Of a stretch of DNA of 64,000 bases, positions 1 to 8,946 are shown in pieces. Source of the stretch: Nonomuraea cavernae (GTDB taxonomy: Bacteria; Actinomycetota; Actinomycetes; Streptosporangiales; Streptosporangiaceae); assembly GCF_014646355.1 (NCBI RefSeq), contig NZ_BMNH01000006.1:187102-251101 (forward strand), given 5' to 3'. Under the pieces are notes generated by a model. It saw only the letters and a list, made by a program, of their open reading frames with translations. It was not told the DNA's origin and made no database searches. The first letter of the stretch is position 1. Each line of letters begins with the position of its first letter. A program made the position numbers and the translations under genes.

Positions 1-763
1 GCTCCCTGCGGTAGGCCCGCTCCCACGCCACGAACCCGGCCAGCACGGCCAGCGAGGCCGGGATCAGCAGCCACTTGGCGCCGCCCGGCCACTGCTGCGC
101 CTGGATGAAGGGCAGCAGCAGCCCCGTCACGCCCAGGCCCAGCAGCGACACGCCGACCGGGTCGAGGCTCTCCCGCCGGCCGGCCGTCTCGGGAGCCGGC
201 AGCACCTTCCAGGCCAGCGGCAGCAGCACGATCCCGATCGGCAGGTTCACCAGGAACACCCACCGCCAGCCCTCCTCGTGGCCGAACGCCGTGACCAGCC
301 CGCCGCCGACCAGCGGCCCGACCGCCGTGGACAGCCCGATGGCGGCGCCGAGCGCGCCGAACGCCCGCCCTCGCCCGCCCCCCTGGAACATCTGCTGGAT
401 CAGCCCTGACACCTGCGGGTTGATCAGCCCCGCTCCGATGCCCTGGACCAGCCGCGACACGATCAGGAGGGGCATGTTCGTGGCCAGACCGCAGGTGGCG
501 CTGGCGAGGGTGAAGAGCGCCACGCCGGCCAGGAAGACGGTCTTGCGGCCGCGCGCGTCGCCGAGCCGCCCGGCCGGGATGAGCAGCAGTCCGAACGTGA
601 GCGCGTAGCCCGACACGATCCACTGCAGCCCGCCCGCGGAGGCGTGCAGCCCGTCGCGGATCGAGGGGAGCGCCACGTTGACGATGCTCACGTCCAGCCC
701 GGACATGAACGCCGCCACCAGGCAGATGCCGAGAGCCCGCCTGCGCTGATCGTCGCCGATCAT
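1..763 (-). CDS. DHA2-family MFS drug exporter (3' part missing)
   Basis: This is the N-terminal part of a 14-helix (DHA2, EmrB/QacA-type) proton-driven exporter; the window edge cuts off the C-terminal half. The reverse-strand translation starts MIGDDQRRRALGICLVAAF and gives a first helix with the family motif GLDVSIVNVALPSI. It continues with the loop 2-3 signature GRLGDARGRK and the motif-C-like stretch GAAIGLSTAVGPLVGG. The start lies 5 bp after the stop of the alkyl-sulfatase-like gene, so the two are probably one transcript. Export of an amphiphile or drug is the family expectation; the substrate cannot be read from the sequence. Confidence 0.9.
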   Translation of the reverse strand, partial: MIGDDQRRRALGICLVAAFMSGLDVSIVNVALPSIRDGLHASAGGLQWIVSGYALTFGLLLIPAGRLGDARGRKTVFLAGVALFTLASATCGLATNMPLLIVSRLVQGIGAGLINPQVSGLIQQMFQGGGRGRAFGALGAAIGLSTAVGPLVGGGLVTAFGHEEGWRWVFLVNLPIGIVLLPLAWKVLPAPETAGRRESLDPVGVSLLGLGVTGLLLPFIQAQQWPGGAKWLLIPASLAVLAGFVAWERAYRRE

Positions 764-768
764 GAGGG

Positions 769-2571
769 TCAGGGCGTGACGACGGCGAAGTCGGGCAGCG
801 GCCCGTCGAGCACGGCCACCAGCCGCCGCAGCACTCCGATGTCGCCCTCGCGCTCGACCCCCTCGACGCCCCGGCCGGCCAGCAGGCCGATGAGCTGCGC
901 CCGGGTCAGCCGCAGGGTCAGGTCGACGGTTCCGTCAGGCGGGTCGAGCTGCTGCGTGAAGGCGCCGTTGGACAGCGTCGTCCGGTAACACTCGCCGAGA
1001 TCGGTGAGATGCCAGTCGATGGCCAGGCACTCGTTCCACGCCTTCGGCCCGTGGATCCGGATGGCGATCGAGTCGAAGATCTGCTCGACGCCCAGCGCCA
1101 CGGCCAGGTGCGGCCAGGCGGCGCGCGGGCCGGCCGGCACGATGCCCTCGGCCAGCTCCAGCGCGCCCATCAGGTAGAAGTTACGCCACGTGCCGTTCTC
1201 CGCGCCGTACGCGAGCCGCGTGTAGACCTCGGCCAGCAGGTCGCGCGCCTCCTTGTTGCCCTCGTCGGCGAAGACGGCGTGGTTGAGCAGTTGCGCGGCG
1301 AAGCGCAGGTCGCCCTCCTCGACGTAGCCCTTGGCGTAGGCCACCACGGCCGCCCCGCCGCCCAGGCACTCCACGTAGCGCAGGGCGCTCTCGCGCGGCG
1401 GGTGCTCCCACAGGTGCGCGGGATTGCCGTCGAACCAGCCCAGGTAGCGCTGGTAGATGGCCTTGACGTTGTGGCTGACCGAGCCGGAGTATCCGTGGGC
1501 GTGCCAGACCCGTTCGAGGCCCGGGGGCATGCGCACGGCTTCGGCGATCTCGGGCCCGGTCAGTCCCTTGTTCATCAGGCGCAGGGTCTGGTCGTGCAGG
1601 TAGGCGTACAGGTCGCGCTGCTGCGACAGGAAGCGGGCGATGTCCTCGCCGCCCCAGGTGGGCCAGTGGTGCGAGGCGAAGGCCACGTCGGCGTGGCCGG
1701 CGAACATCCCCAGGGTGCCGGTCAGGTAGCGGGCCCAGCCGCGGGCGTCGCGGACCGGCCCGCCGCTGAGGGGCAGGATGCTGTGCTGGTTGTGGGTGGC
1801 GCTCTCGGCCAGGCAGAGGGCGCGGCGGTCGGGGAAGAGGAAGTTCATCTCGGCCGACGCCTCGGTGAGCTGGAAGACCATCCGCACGCCGTCGACGACC
1901 TCCTCCTGCCCGGTGCGCGTGACGAGGACCGAGGGCGCGATCAGCGAGACCGTGCCGGTGGAGATGGTCATGCCGACGCCCGAGCCGAGCTGGCCCGTCG
2001 GCGAGCGGTCCAGTGCGGGCCCGTACAGGTAGGCGGCCCGGCGCCTCGTCGCCGGCCCGGCGTAGACCTGCTCGGCCACCACCCGCTCCAGGAATCCGGC
2101 GGGCGCGAGGATCGGCACTCCGCCGTCGGTGACTCCCCGCACGCCGCCGAAGTGGTCGGCGTGCGGGGTGGTGTAGACGACGCCGGTGACCGGCCGGTCG
2201 CCCCGGTGGCTCCGGTAGAGGCGGAGCGCCGCCGCGGCGCACTCGGTGGACAGCAGCGGGTCCACGACGACGACCCCGGTGTCGCCCTCGACGATCGTCA
2301 TGTTCGACAGGTCCAGCCCGCGGACCTGGTAGACGCCGTCGGTCACCTCGTACAGGCCCTGCCTGGCGCACAGCTGCCCCTGCCGCCAGAGGCTCGGATG
2401 CGCCGTCTCCGGACATTCCTCCTGGAGGAATCCGTAGGAGTCGTTGTCCCAGATGACCCTGCCGTCCTCGGTTCTGATGACCGCCGGGGTGAGCTTCGCG
2501 ATGAAGCCGCGGGCGGCGTCGTCGAAGTCGCGGCGGTCATGAAATGGAAGGTCAGCCATACTCAACTGCAT
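769..2571 (-). CDS. Alkyl sulfatase-like metallo-beta-lactamase fold hydrolase with an altered zinc motif
   Basis: The 600-residue product has the SdsA1-type architecture: a metallo-beta-lactamase domain (about 80-330), an alkyl-sulfatase dimerisation domain (about 330-470) and a C-terminal SCP2-like lipid-binding domain. Family members cleave sulfate from primary alkyl sulfates such as SDS using two zinc ions. Visible ligands are His137, Asp139 and His140 (motif TTPHADH), the glutamates in SAEMNF and LAESATH, and the histidine in ASHHWPTWG. The first histidine of the usual THxHxDH motif is replaced by Thr135, which should weaken one zinc site. Translation could also begin at Met5; neither start has a strong ribosome site. 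It lies directly upstream of the exporter. Family assignment is sure, activity is not. Confidence 0.88.
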   Translation of the reverse strand: MQLSMADLPFHDRRDFDDAARGFIAKLTPAVIRTEDGRVIWDNDSYGFLQEECPETAHPSLWRQGQLCARQGLYEVTDGVYQVRGLDLSNMTIVEGDTGVVVVDPLLSTECAAAALRLYRSHRGDRPVTGVVYTTPHADHFGGVRGVTDGGVPILAPAGFLERVVAEQVYAGPATRRRAAYLYGPALDRSPTGQLGSGVGMTISTGTVSLIAPSVLVTRTGQEEVVDGVRMVFQLTEASAEMNFLFPDRRALCLAESATHNQHSILPLSGGPVRDARGWARYLTGTLGMFAGHADVAFASHHWPTWGGEDIARFLSQQRDLYAYLHDQTLRLMNKGLTGPEIAEAVRMPPGLERVWHAHGYSGSVSHNVKAIYQRYLGWFDGNPAHLWEHPPRESALRYVECLGGGAAVVAYAKGYVEEGDLRFAAQLLNHAVFADEGNKEARDLLAEVYTRLAYGAENGTWRNFYLMGALELAEGIVPAGPRAAWPHLAVALGVEQIFDSIAIRIHGPKAWNECLAIDWHLTDLGECYRTTLSNGAFTQQLDPPDGTVDLTLRLTRAQLIGLLAGRGVEGVEREGDIGVLRRLVAVLDGPLPDFAVVTP

Positions 2572-2712
2572 GCCCGCAGGCCAGTACCGACATGGTCATG
2601 CGAGACCCTTCTTATCCGGCAATACGGACAAAACTCCCGGCGGTGCGTCGCGGTCGACCGACCGGCCCGGCGCGCACTAGCGTCGGCCACATGAGATTGA
2701 CACGTGGTCGTC

Positions 2713-3450
2713 ATGAGACTTGACGGCGCATGCGTCCTGATCACGGGCGCTTCTTCGGGCATCGGCGCGGCGACCGCGCGGGCCATGGCCGACGCCGGCG
2801 CGCGGCTGGTGCTGACGGGCCGTGACCGCGAGCGGCTGGAGGCGGTCGCGGCCGAGACCGGCGGGCGGGCCGTGGTCGCCGACATCACGACCGGCGCCCG
2901 CACCCTCGCCCGGCTCGCGGGCTCCGTCGACATCCTGGTCAACAACGCCGGGGCGGGATGGGCCGGCGACTTCGCGCGGATGCCGCCGGACAGGGTCGCG
3001 GGGCTCGTCACGGTCAACCTGACCGCCCCGATCGAGCTGACCCGGCTGCTCCTGCCCGGCATGGTCGAGGCGGGGCGCGGCCACGTCGTCCTCGTCGCCT
3101 CGATCGCCGGCGCGATCGGCGTGGGACGCGAGGCGGTCTACTCCGCGACCAAGGCGGGGCTCGTCGCCTTCGCCGACGCGCTCCGCGACGAGCTGCGCGC
3201 GAGCCCGGGGGTCGGCGTGTCGGTGGTGCTGCCCGGCGTGGTGGACACCCCCTTCTTCGAGCGGCGGGGCGCCCCCTACGACCGCCCCTGGCCGCGGCCC
3301 ATGCCGCCGGAGCGGGTGGCGCGCGGCATCGTGGCGGCCATCCGGAACGAGCGGTCCGAGTCGTACGTGCCGGGCTGGCTCCGCCTGCCGGCGCGGCTGC
3401 GCGGGGCCGCTCCCGGCCCGTTCCGCCACCTCATGCGGCGCTTCGGGTGA
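2713..3450 (+). CDS. Short-chain dehydrogenase/reductase (classical SDR)
   Basis: This is an NAD(P)-dependent oxidoreductase of about 245 residues with the full classical SDR signature: TGASSGIG cofactor loop near the N-terminus, NNAG structural motif, the catalytic serine in VASIAGAIG and YSATK catalytic pair. An acidic residue does not follow the second beta strand (TGRDRERLE instead), which hints at NADP(H). The ATG at 2713 was preferred over a GTG at 2704 because the Rossmann strand begins a few residues later; no strong ribosome site supports either. It is divergent from the alkyl sulfatase gene and convergent with hpnH. The substrate is not predictable. Confidence 0.88.
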   Translation: MRLDGACVLITGASSGIGAATARAMADAGARLVLTGRDRERLEAVAAETGGRAVVADITTGARTLARLAGSVDILVNNAGAGWAGDFARMPPDRVAGLVTVNLTAPIELTRLLLPGMVEAGRGHVVLVASIAGAIGVGREAVYSATKAGLVAFADALRDELRASPGVGVSVVLPGVVDTPFFERRGAPYDRPWPRPMPPERVARGIVAAIRNERSESYVPGWLRLPARLRGAAPGPFRHLMRRFG

Positions 3451-3463
3451 CCCCCGGCAGCGG

Positions 3464-4468
3464 TCAGCGGCTCCGCACCGCCCTGAGCGTCTCCTTGAGT
3501 GAGCCCAGCGTGGCGAACATCGCCGTGGGCTCGTATCCGCAGTGCGCCATGCAGTTGGCGCACCGGGCGTCGCGGCCCCGCCCGTAGGAGTCCCAGTCGG
3601 TCTCCTCCACCAGCTCCCGATACGTACGGGCGTAGCCGTCGGCCATCAGATAGCACGGCCGCTGCCAGCCGTACAACGAGTAGGACGGGATCGCCCACGC
3701 CGTGCACGGGAAGTCGATCTTCCCCTCCAGGAAGTCGAGGAAGAGGGGCGAGTGGTTGAACCGCCACCTGCCGCGGTTGCCCCCGGCGAAGGCCTTGCGG
3801 AACAGCTCGCGGATCTCCCGGACACCGAGGAAGTGCTCCTGGTCCGGCGCCTTCTCGTAGGCGTACGCGGGAGAGATCATCATCTGGTCCACGGCCAGGT
3901 CGTCGTTGAGGTAGTTGAGCACGTCGACGACCGTCTGCGGACTGTCGGTGCTGAAGAAGGTGGTGTTCGTGGTGACGCGGAAGCCCCGCCGGCGGCACTC
4001 GCGGACTGCGGCGACCGCCTCGTCGAACACGCCCTCCTTGCACACCGACGCGTCGTGCCGCTCGCGCAGGCCGTCGATGTGCACTGTCCACGCGAAGTAC
4101 CGGGACGGCTCGAACTGGTCGATCTTCTTCGGGATCAGCAGCGCGTTGGTGCAGAGGTAGACGTATTTCTTACGCGCGACGAGCTCCCGGACGATGTCCC
4201 CGATCTGCGGATGCATGAGCGGCTCGCCGCCCGCGATCGACACCATCGGGGCGCCGCTCTCCTCGATCGCGGCCACGGCCTGGTCCACGGGCATGCGCTG
4301 CCGCAGCACGTCGGCGGGATGCTGGATCTTGCCGCAACCGGCGCAGCCGAGATTGCAGGCGAACAACGGCTCCAACTCGACCAGCAGCGGGAACTTCGAC
4401 CGGCGCCGCAGCTTGTTGCGCAGGATGTAACCGCCGACACGCAGGCTCTGGCGGACCGGAATCGTCAT
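3464..4468 (-). CDS. hpnH: HpnH, adenosylhopane synthase (radical SAM)
   Basis: HpnH joins the 5'-deoxyadenosyl radical from S-adenosylmethionine to diploptene, making adenosylhopane, the first side-chain step of extended hopanoids. The 334-residue product has the radical-SAM cluster motif CxxxCxxC at Cys38, Cys42 and Cys45, followed by the GGEPLMHP motif. A C-terminal cysteine cluster ([12 protein letters not shown]) is typical of HpnH proteins. The ATG overlaps the stop of the HpnG-IspH gene as ATGA and has a strong GGAGGTG ribosome site 5 nt upstream; a longer in-frame reading through the upstream gene is an artefact. This is the last gene of the hopanoid operon. Confidence 0.95.
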   Translation of the reverse strand: MTIPVRQSLRVGGYILRNKLRRRSKFPLLVELEPLFACNLGCAGCGKIQHPADVLRQRMPVDQAVAAIEESGAPMVSIAGGEPLMHPQIGDIVRELVARKKYVYLCTNALLIPKKIDQFEPSRYFAWTVHIDGLRERHDASVCKEGVFDEAVAAVRECRRRGFRVTTNTTFFSTDSPQTVVDVLNYLNDDLAVDQMMISPAYAYEKAPDQEHFLGVREIRELFRKAFAGGNRGRWRFNHSPLFLDFLEGKIDFPCTAWAIPSYSLYGWQRPCYLMADGYARTYRELVEETDWDSYGRGRDARCANCMAHCGYEPTAMFATLGSLKETLRAVRSR

Positions 4469-5955
4469 GACAGCACCTCCTTGGGAAGCGTGAACCTGGT
4501 GGTCTCCTGGGCGACCTTCCGCTCCTCGACCAGCACCGCGCCCAGGCCGCGCAGGGCCGTCACGACGGCGTCGACGAGCGGAGGCGGGGCGGAGGCGCCG
4601 GCGGTCAGCCCGATGGTCGCGACGCCCGCGAGCCATTCGAGTGCGATGTCGCCGGGGTCGTCGACGAGATACGCGGGTGTCAGGCGGCCGGCGACCTCCA
4701 CCAGCCGCTGGGAGTTGGAGGAGTTGGCGGACCCGACGACGAGGACGAGGCCGGCCTCGTCGGCGACCGCGCGCACGGCCGCCTGCCGGTTGGTCGTCGC
4801 GTAACAGATGTCGTCCTGCGCCGGTCCCTCCGCGTCGGGGAACCGCGCCCGGATCGCCGCGGCGACCTCCTCCGCCTCGTCGGCGGCGAGCGTCGTCTGC
4901 GTCAGGTAGGCCACCGGCCGGTCGACGCTCAGCTCCGCGACCTGGCTCACGTCCTCGACCAGCAGCGAGTCCGGGACCTCCCCCAGCGTCCCCTCGACCT
5001 CCTCGTGCCCGGCGTGCCCGATGAGGACGACCTGACGGCCGCGCCCGGCGAACCTGCGGGCCTCGGCGTGCACCTTGGCGACCAGCGGGCAGGTGGCGTC
5101 GATCACGCGCAGGTTCCTGCCGCCGGCCTCGTCCCGCACGCTCGGCGCCACGCCGTGGGCGGAGAAGACCGTGACGGCGCCGGCGGGGACCTCGTCGAGC
5201 TCGTCGACGAAGACCGCCCCGCGCTGCTCCAGCTCCCGGACGACGTGCTCGTTGTGCACGATCTGCTTGCGCACGTAGACCGGCGGGCCGTCGCGCTCCA
5301 GCGCCCGTTCCACGATCTCGATGGCGCGTTCCACTCCGGCGCAGAACGACCGGGGGGCGGCCAGCAGCACCGTCCGGGGCGCGGCGGCCGCCGCCCAGCG
5401 CGTCAGAACCGGGCCGACCTGGGTCAGCGCGCGGCGGGCCAGGTTGAAGCCGCGCAGGGTGGCCGCGCTCAGCAGCGGCGCGCGCGGGGTGTCGACCACG
5501 ACCCGCACCGCGGCCAGCGGCCGGCCGTCCGCCGCCGCGGCCAGCGGGCCGGTCTCCATGTCGACGGCGAGCGCTCCCGACCCGGCGAGCCGCCGGCGCT
5601 CGACTCCCGACACCACGTGGTCGCAGGTCAGCAGCGGGCCGGTGCGTACGGACAGGCCGGCGCGGGTCAGCTCCCCGGCGAGCAGCGGCGCCGACAGACA
5701 CGGGAACACCTGCCCGCCGAAGCGGACCTCGTTCGCCACCACGACGTCACCCGGCCGCAGAGCCGGGTCGAGCGCGCCCGCGAAACCGGCCACGGCCAGC
5801 GCGCCGGACTCCGGCAGGACCGCCGCCGCGCGCGCCGCCCGGCGCGGCCCCATCCCTGTCCGGATCACCCGGACACCCGTCGCGGAGGCGTCGAGGCCGC
5901 GCCGCACGGCCCACGCCTCCAGGCCCAGGGCGGTGCAGATCAGCAGCTCCGTCAC
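4465..5955 (-). CDS. hpnG-ispH: HpnG-type nucleosidase fused to IspH (HMBPP reductase)
   Basis: One uninterrupted 496-residue frame joins two hopanoid-related enzymes. Residues 1 to about 190 are a purine-nucleosidase/phosphorylase-superfamily domain like HpnG, which removes adenine from adenosylhopane; it has VDMETG (133-138) and the catalytic-type aspartate in RVVVD (Asp155). Residues from about 193 onward are a complete IspH, the 4Fe-4S enzyme that reduces HMBPP to IPP and DMAPP. Its cluster cysteines are Cys205 (SFCAG), Cys289 (DATCP) and Cys384 ([10 protein letters not shown]), with His267 in SAHGV and the acidic EGTLGE segment also present. The GTG start overlaps the stop of shc as GTGA. 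The fusion links precursor supply to side-chain processing; whether the chain stays joined in the cell is unknown. Confidence 0.92.
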   Translation of the reverse strand: MTELLICTALGLEAWAVRRGLDASATGVRVIRTGMGPRRAARAAAVLPESGALAVAGFAGALDPALRPGDVVVANEVRFGGQVFPCLSAPLLAGELTRAGLSVRTGPLLTCDHVVSGVERRRLAGSGALAVDMETGPLAAAADGRPLAAVRVVVDTPRAPLLSAATLRGFNLARRALTQVGPVLTRWAAAAAPRTVLLAAPRSFCAGVERAIEIVERALERDGPPVYVRKQIVHNEHVVRELEQRGAVFVDELDEVPAGAVTVFSAHGVAPSVRDEAGGRNLRVIDATCPLVAKVHAEARRFAGRGRQVVLIGHAGHEEVEGTLGEVPDSLLVEDVSQVAELSVDRPVAYLTQTTLAADEAEEVAAAIRARFPDAEGPAQDDICYATTNRQAAVRAVADEAGLVLVVGSANSSNSQRLVEVAGRLTPAYLVDDPGDIALEWLAGVATIGLTAGASAPPPLVDAVVTALRGLGAVLVEERKVAQETTRFTLPKEVLS

Positions 5956-7868
5956 GACGTCTCCCCCGGTGCCGACACTTCCGGCACCTGGCTCTCCCCT
6001 GCCGCGCGGGCGCTCAGGTAACGGCCGAGGGCGCTGATCGGGAAGACGAGCCGGTACAGGTGGTAGTTGATGTAGAAGTCGCCGGGAAAGCCGGTCCCGG
6101 TGAAGTGCGGCTCGTCCCAGGTGCCGTCCGGGCGCTGGTGCTCCACCAGCCACCGCACGCCCCGCTCCACCACGGGCGAGCTCTCCCCGGCGGCGAGCAG
6201 GGCCAGCAGCGCCCAGGCCGTCTGCGACGGCGTCGACGCCCCGCGCCCGATCCATCCCGGATCGTGGTACGAACGCAGGTCCTCGCCCCAGCCGCCGTCC
6301 TCGTTCTGGTGGCGCGCTAGCCAGGCGACCGCCCGCCGCACGCACCGCGCCTCGGTACGCACCCCGGCCGCGACCAGGGCAGGCACCGCGGCGCCGGTCC
6401 CGTAGACGTGGTTGGCCCCCCAGCGGCCGAACCACGACCCGTCCGCCTCCTGTGCCTTCAGCAGCCAGACGACGGCGCGCCGCAGCTCCGGCGCGCCGGC
6501 CGGCCACTCGTACGCCAGCGCCTCGACGACATGGGCGGTCACGTCGGCCGACGGCGGGTCGATCACCGCGCCGAAGTCGCAGAACGGCAGCTTGGTGCAC
6601 AACGTGCGGGTGTTGTCGGCGTCGAACGCCGCGAAGCCGCCGTCACGGGACGCCATGCCGACCATCCAGCGCACACCGCGGTCGATCGCCGGCCGCGCCT
6701 CCGGGTGGAGCGTCCGGCGCAGCGCGAGGACGACCTCCGCGGTGTCGTCGACGTCGGGATAGCCGTCGTTGTCGAACTCGAACGCCCAGCCGCCAGGCGC
6801 CAGCGAGGGCCGGCGCACCGTCCAGTCGCCCGGCCCTCTGATCTCCTCGCCGAGCAGCCAGCCGGCGGCCTCGGCGACGGCGGGATGGTCCGGCGGGACG
6901 CCGGCGTCCAGGAGCGCGTTGACCGCGAGCGCGGTGTCCCAGACCGGCGACTGGCAGGCCTCCAGCCTGCGGCCCCCGGCGTCCCGGATGGTGAAGCGGT
7001 CGAGCCCCTGGATCCCCCTGCGCATGACGGGATGGCCGACGTCGTAGCCGGACAGGTTGAGCGCGATCAGCGAATACACCCAGGGGGGCTGGATGCCGCC
7101 CCAGGAGCCGTCGAGTTCCTGCCGGGCCACGATCCACTCGGCGGCACGACGGAGCGCCGCCGCGCGCACGCCCTTCACGGGTCGCCGTTCGTAGTGGTGC
7201 AGCAGCCGGTCGAGGCCGCGGAACACCCCCTCCCATCCCGTAAGCGCGCCCCGCCTCACCCGGCGGCCGGTGCGCAACTCGGCCAGGTCGAACGGGAGCG
7301 GGCGCACGGGCCGGTGCGCGCTGACCACGGTGAGCGGGACGATCGTCTGCCGGGCCCAGCACGCCCAGTCGTAGACGTTGAGCGGCGCCCACGGCGGCAG
7401 GTACATCAGCTCGGGCGGCAGGACGGGCAGATCCTCCCACGACCACTGGCCGAACAGCGCCAGCCAGATCCGGGTGAAGACCCGGGTCGCCTCGATGCCG
7501 CCGGCCTGCCGGACGTACTCGGCGGCGGTCCGCAGGTGCGGGGCGTCGACCGGGTCGCCGGCCAGCCGCAGCGCGACGTAGGCCTCGACGGTGGTGGACA
7601 GGTCGGGCGGCCCGCCGTGGAAGTTGGCCCACGTCCCGTTGGCCCGCTGCTCGGAGCGGATCCAGCGGGCCGCCTCGGCCGTGTCGTCCTCGGACCGGAT
7701 GCCGAGGAACTCCCGCAGCAGCAGGTCCTCGGCGTCCATCGTCACGTTGGTCTGCAGCTCGCCCTTCCACCACCCCTGCGGGGACCGGAGGCCGATCAGG
7801 TGGTCGCAGGCGGCGTCGAGGGCCAGCTGGGCGCTGGACGCGGACGGAAGGGTCTCGACTGTGGTCAT
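5952..7868 (-). CDS. shc: Squalene-hopene cyclase
   Basis: The 638-residue enzyme cyclises squalene to hopene and hopanol at the cytoplasmic membrane. The catalytic acid motif DVDD is at 372-375, and QW-type repeats (for example [39 protein letters not shown]) recur across both alpha-barrel domains. Length and order fit bacterial SHC. The ATG lies one base after the stop of the prenyl synthase gene (TGACATG), so translation is coupled. It sits centrally in the hopanoid operon. No key residue appears to be missing. Confidence 0.97.
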   Translation of the reverse strand: MTTVETLPSASSAQLALDAACDHLIGLRSPQGWWKGELQTNVTMDAEDLLLREFLGIRSEDDTAEAARWIRSEQRANGTWANFHGGPPDLSTTVEAYVALRLAGDPVDAPHLRTAAEYVRQAGGIEATRVFTRIWLALFGQWSWEDLPVLPPELMYLPPWAPLNVYDWACWARQTIVPLTVVSAHRPVRPLPFDLAELRTGRRVRRGALTGWEGVFRGLDRLLHHYERRPVKGVRAAALRRAAEWIVARQELDGSWGGIQPPWVYSLIALNLSGYDVGHPVMRRGIQGLDRFTIRDAGGRRLEACQSPVWDTALAVNALLDAGVPPDHPAVAEAAGWLLGEEIRGPGDWTVRRPSLAPGGWAFEFDNDGYPDVDDTAEVVLALRRTLHPEARPAIDRGVRWMVGMASRDGGFAAFDADNTRTLCTKLPFCDFGAVIDPPSADVTAHVVEALAYEWPAGAPELRRAVVWLLKAQEADGSWFGRWGANHVYGTGAAVPALVAAGVRTEARCVRRAVAWLARHQNEDGGWGEDLRSYHDPGWIGRGASTPSQTAWALLALLAAGESSPVVERGVRWLVEHQRPDGTWDEPHFTGTGFPGDFYINYHLYRLVFPISALGRYLSARAAGESQVPEVSAPGETS

Positions 7869-7869
7869 G

Positions 7870-8946
7870 TCAGTGATCCCGGGCTGTGATGAATCTGGCG
7901 ATGTCCAGGAATTCCTCCCGGACGGCTGCGGGCATCTCCACGCCGGCGAGGTGGCGACCGGCGGTGTCGAGCCGGTGTTTGGCCTCGGTCTCGGCCCAGG
8001 TACGCCCGCCCGCCTCGGCCACCAGCCGGGCCGCCTCCACCAGGTCCTGCTCCGGCAGCGGTTCCGGCCGCGCCAGGAGGTGGGCCAGGCGCTCGCCCGC
8101 CGCGCCACCGCCGGTGATGGCCGCGACGATCGGCAGGCTCTTCTTGCGGGCGCGCAGGTCCGACCGCACCGGCTTCCCGGTGGTCTCCGGGCTGCCCCAG
8201 ATGCCGAGCAGGTCGTCGGCCAGTTGGAAGGCGAGACCGGCCTCGGCCCCGAAGGCCGCCAGCGCCTCGACCAGCTCCGCGGACCCGCCGGCCGTCATCG
8301 CGCCGATCGAGCAGGCGCACGAGAGCAGGTCACCGGTCTTGCGCGCCGACATCCGCAGGCACTCGTCGAGGCTCACGTCGTCGCGTCGTTCGAACTCCAG
8401 GTCCATTCCCTGGCCCGCGATGAGCCCTCGTACGGCCAGGCTCAGCGAGCGCGCCGCGTCCAGGTGGCCGGGGCCGTCGCGCTCGACCAGCAGCTCCCCG
8501 GCCAGCGCCAGCAGGGCGTCACCCGCCAGGATGGCCTCGGAGCCGCCGAACACCGTCCAGGCGGCCGGCCGGTGCCTGCGCATCCGGTCACCGTCCATGA
8601 GGTCGTCGTGGAGCAGCGAGAACGCGTGCACGAGCTCCACCGCCGCGGCGGCCGGCGCGCACCGCTCGACGTCGCCTCCGGCCGCCCTGGCCGAGAGCAG
8701 CACCAGCGCGGGCCGCAGCGCCTTGCCCCCTCCTGAAGAACCTCCTGAGGAACCTCCTGTGGAACCGCCTGAGGAACCTCCTGAGGAACCGCCGCCCGCC
8801 GAAGCTCCGCCCGGCTCCTCGGTCCAGCCGAAGTGATAGCCGGCCACCCGGGCCGTGATCGGGTCCAGCCGGCCGACCGCCTCACGCAGGACCGGGTCGA
8901 CCAGCCGCCTGGCCGCCGCCACCACGGCGGGCACGACCGGAGTCAT
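7870..8946 (-). CDS. Polyprenyl (farnesyl-type) diphosphate synthase with a Gly-Ser insert
   Basis: This trans-isoprenyl diphosphate synthase (358 residues) probably supplies farnesyl diphosphate for squalene in the hopanoid operon. Both Asp-rich motifs are present, LLHDDLMD (first) and QLADDLLG (second), together with GKALRP, which binds the diphosphate of IPP. The residues before the first Asp-rich motif are small, but chain length cannot be fixed from this. Unusually, about 30 residues of Gly-Ser repeats (12-bp DNA units) lie between the first helix (YHFGWTEEP) and the GKALRP motif. Start and stop are tightly coupled to hpnE (ATGA) and shc. Confidence 0.93.
   Translation of the reverse strand: MTPVVPAVVAAARRLVDPVLREAVGRLDPITARVAGYHFGWTEEPGGASAGGGSSGGSSGGSTGGSSGGSSGGGKALRPALVLLSARAAGGDVERCAPAAAAVELVHAFSLLHDDLMDGDRMRRHRPAAWTVFGGSEAILAGDALLALAGELLVERDGPGHLDAARSLSLAVRGLIAGQGMDLEFERRDDVSLDECLRMSARKTGDLLSCACSIGAMTAGGSAELVEALAAFGAEAGLAFQLADDLLGIWGSPETTGKPVRSDLRARKKSLPIVAAITGGGAAGERLAHLLARPEPLPEQDLVEAARLVAEAGGRTWAETEAKHRLDTAGRHLAGVEMPAAVREEFLDIARFITARDH
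8729..8788 (-). repeat. Five 12-bp tandem units coding for GGSS repeats
   Basis: Five consecutive 12-bp units close to CCTCCTGAGGAA (plus strand) lie inside the prenyl synthase gene. They keep the frame and encode a flexible (GGSS)n linker. Unit-to-unit differences are single bases, as expected for recent slippage expansion. Confidence 0.93.

Noticed and set aside
1009..2694. 561-residue forward frame antisense to the alkyl sulfatase gene
   Set aside because: Its composition (Arg, Gly, Val, Ala-rich) is that of a GC-rich shadow. The opposite strand encodes a clear enzyme family over the same bases.
2697..2702. TTGACA before the SDR gene as a -35 box
   Set aside because: It is only about 10 bp before the start codon, so its -10 would fall inside the coding sequence.
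4469..5701. Long N-terminal extension that would make hpnH 745 residues
   Set aside because: It only reads through the IspH region in the wrong frame and is Arg/Ala-rich. The ATG at 4468 has a strong ribosome site and gives the standard HpnH length.
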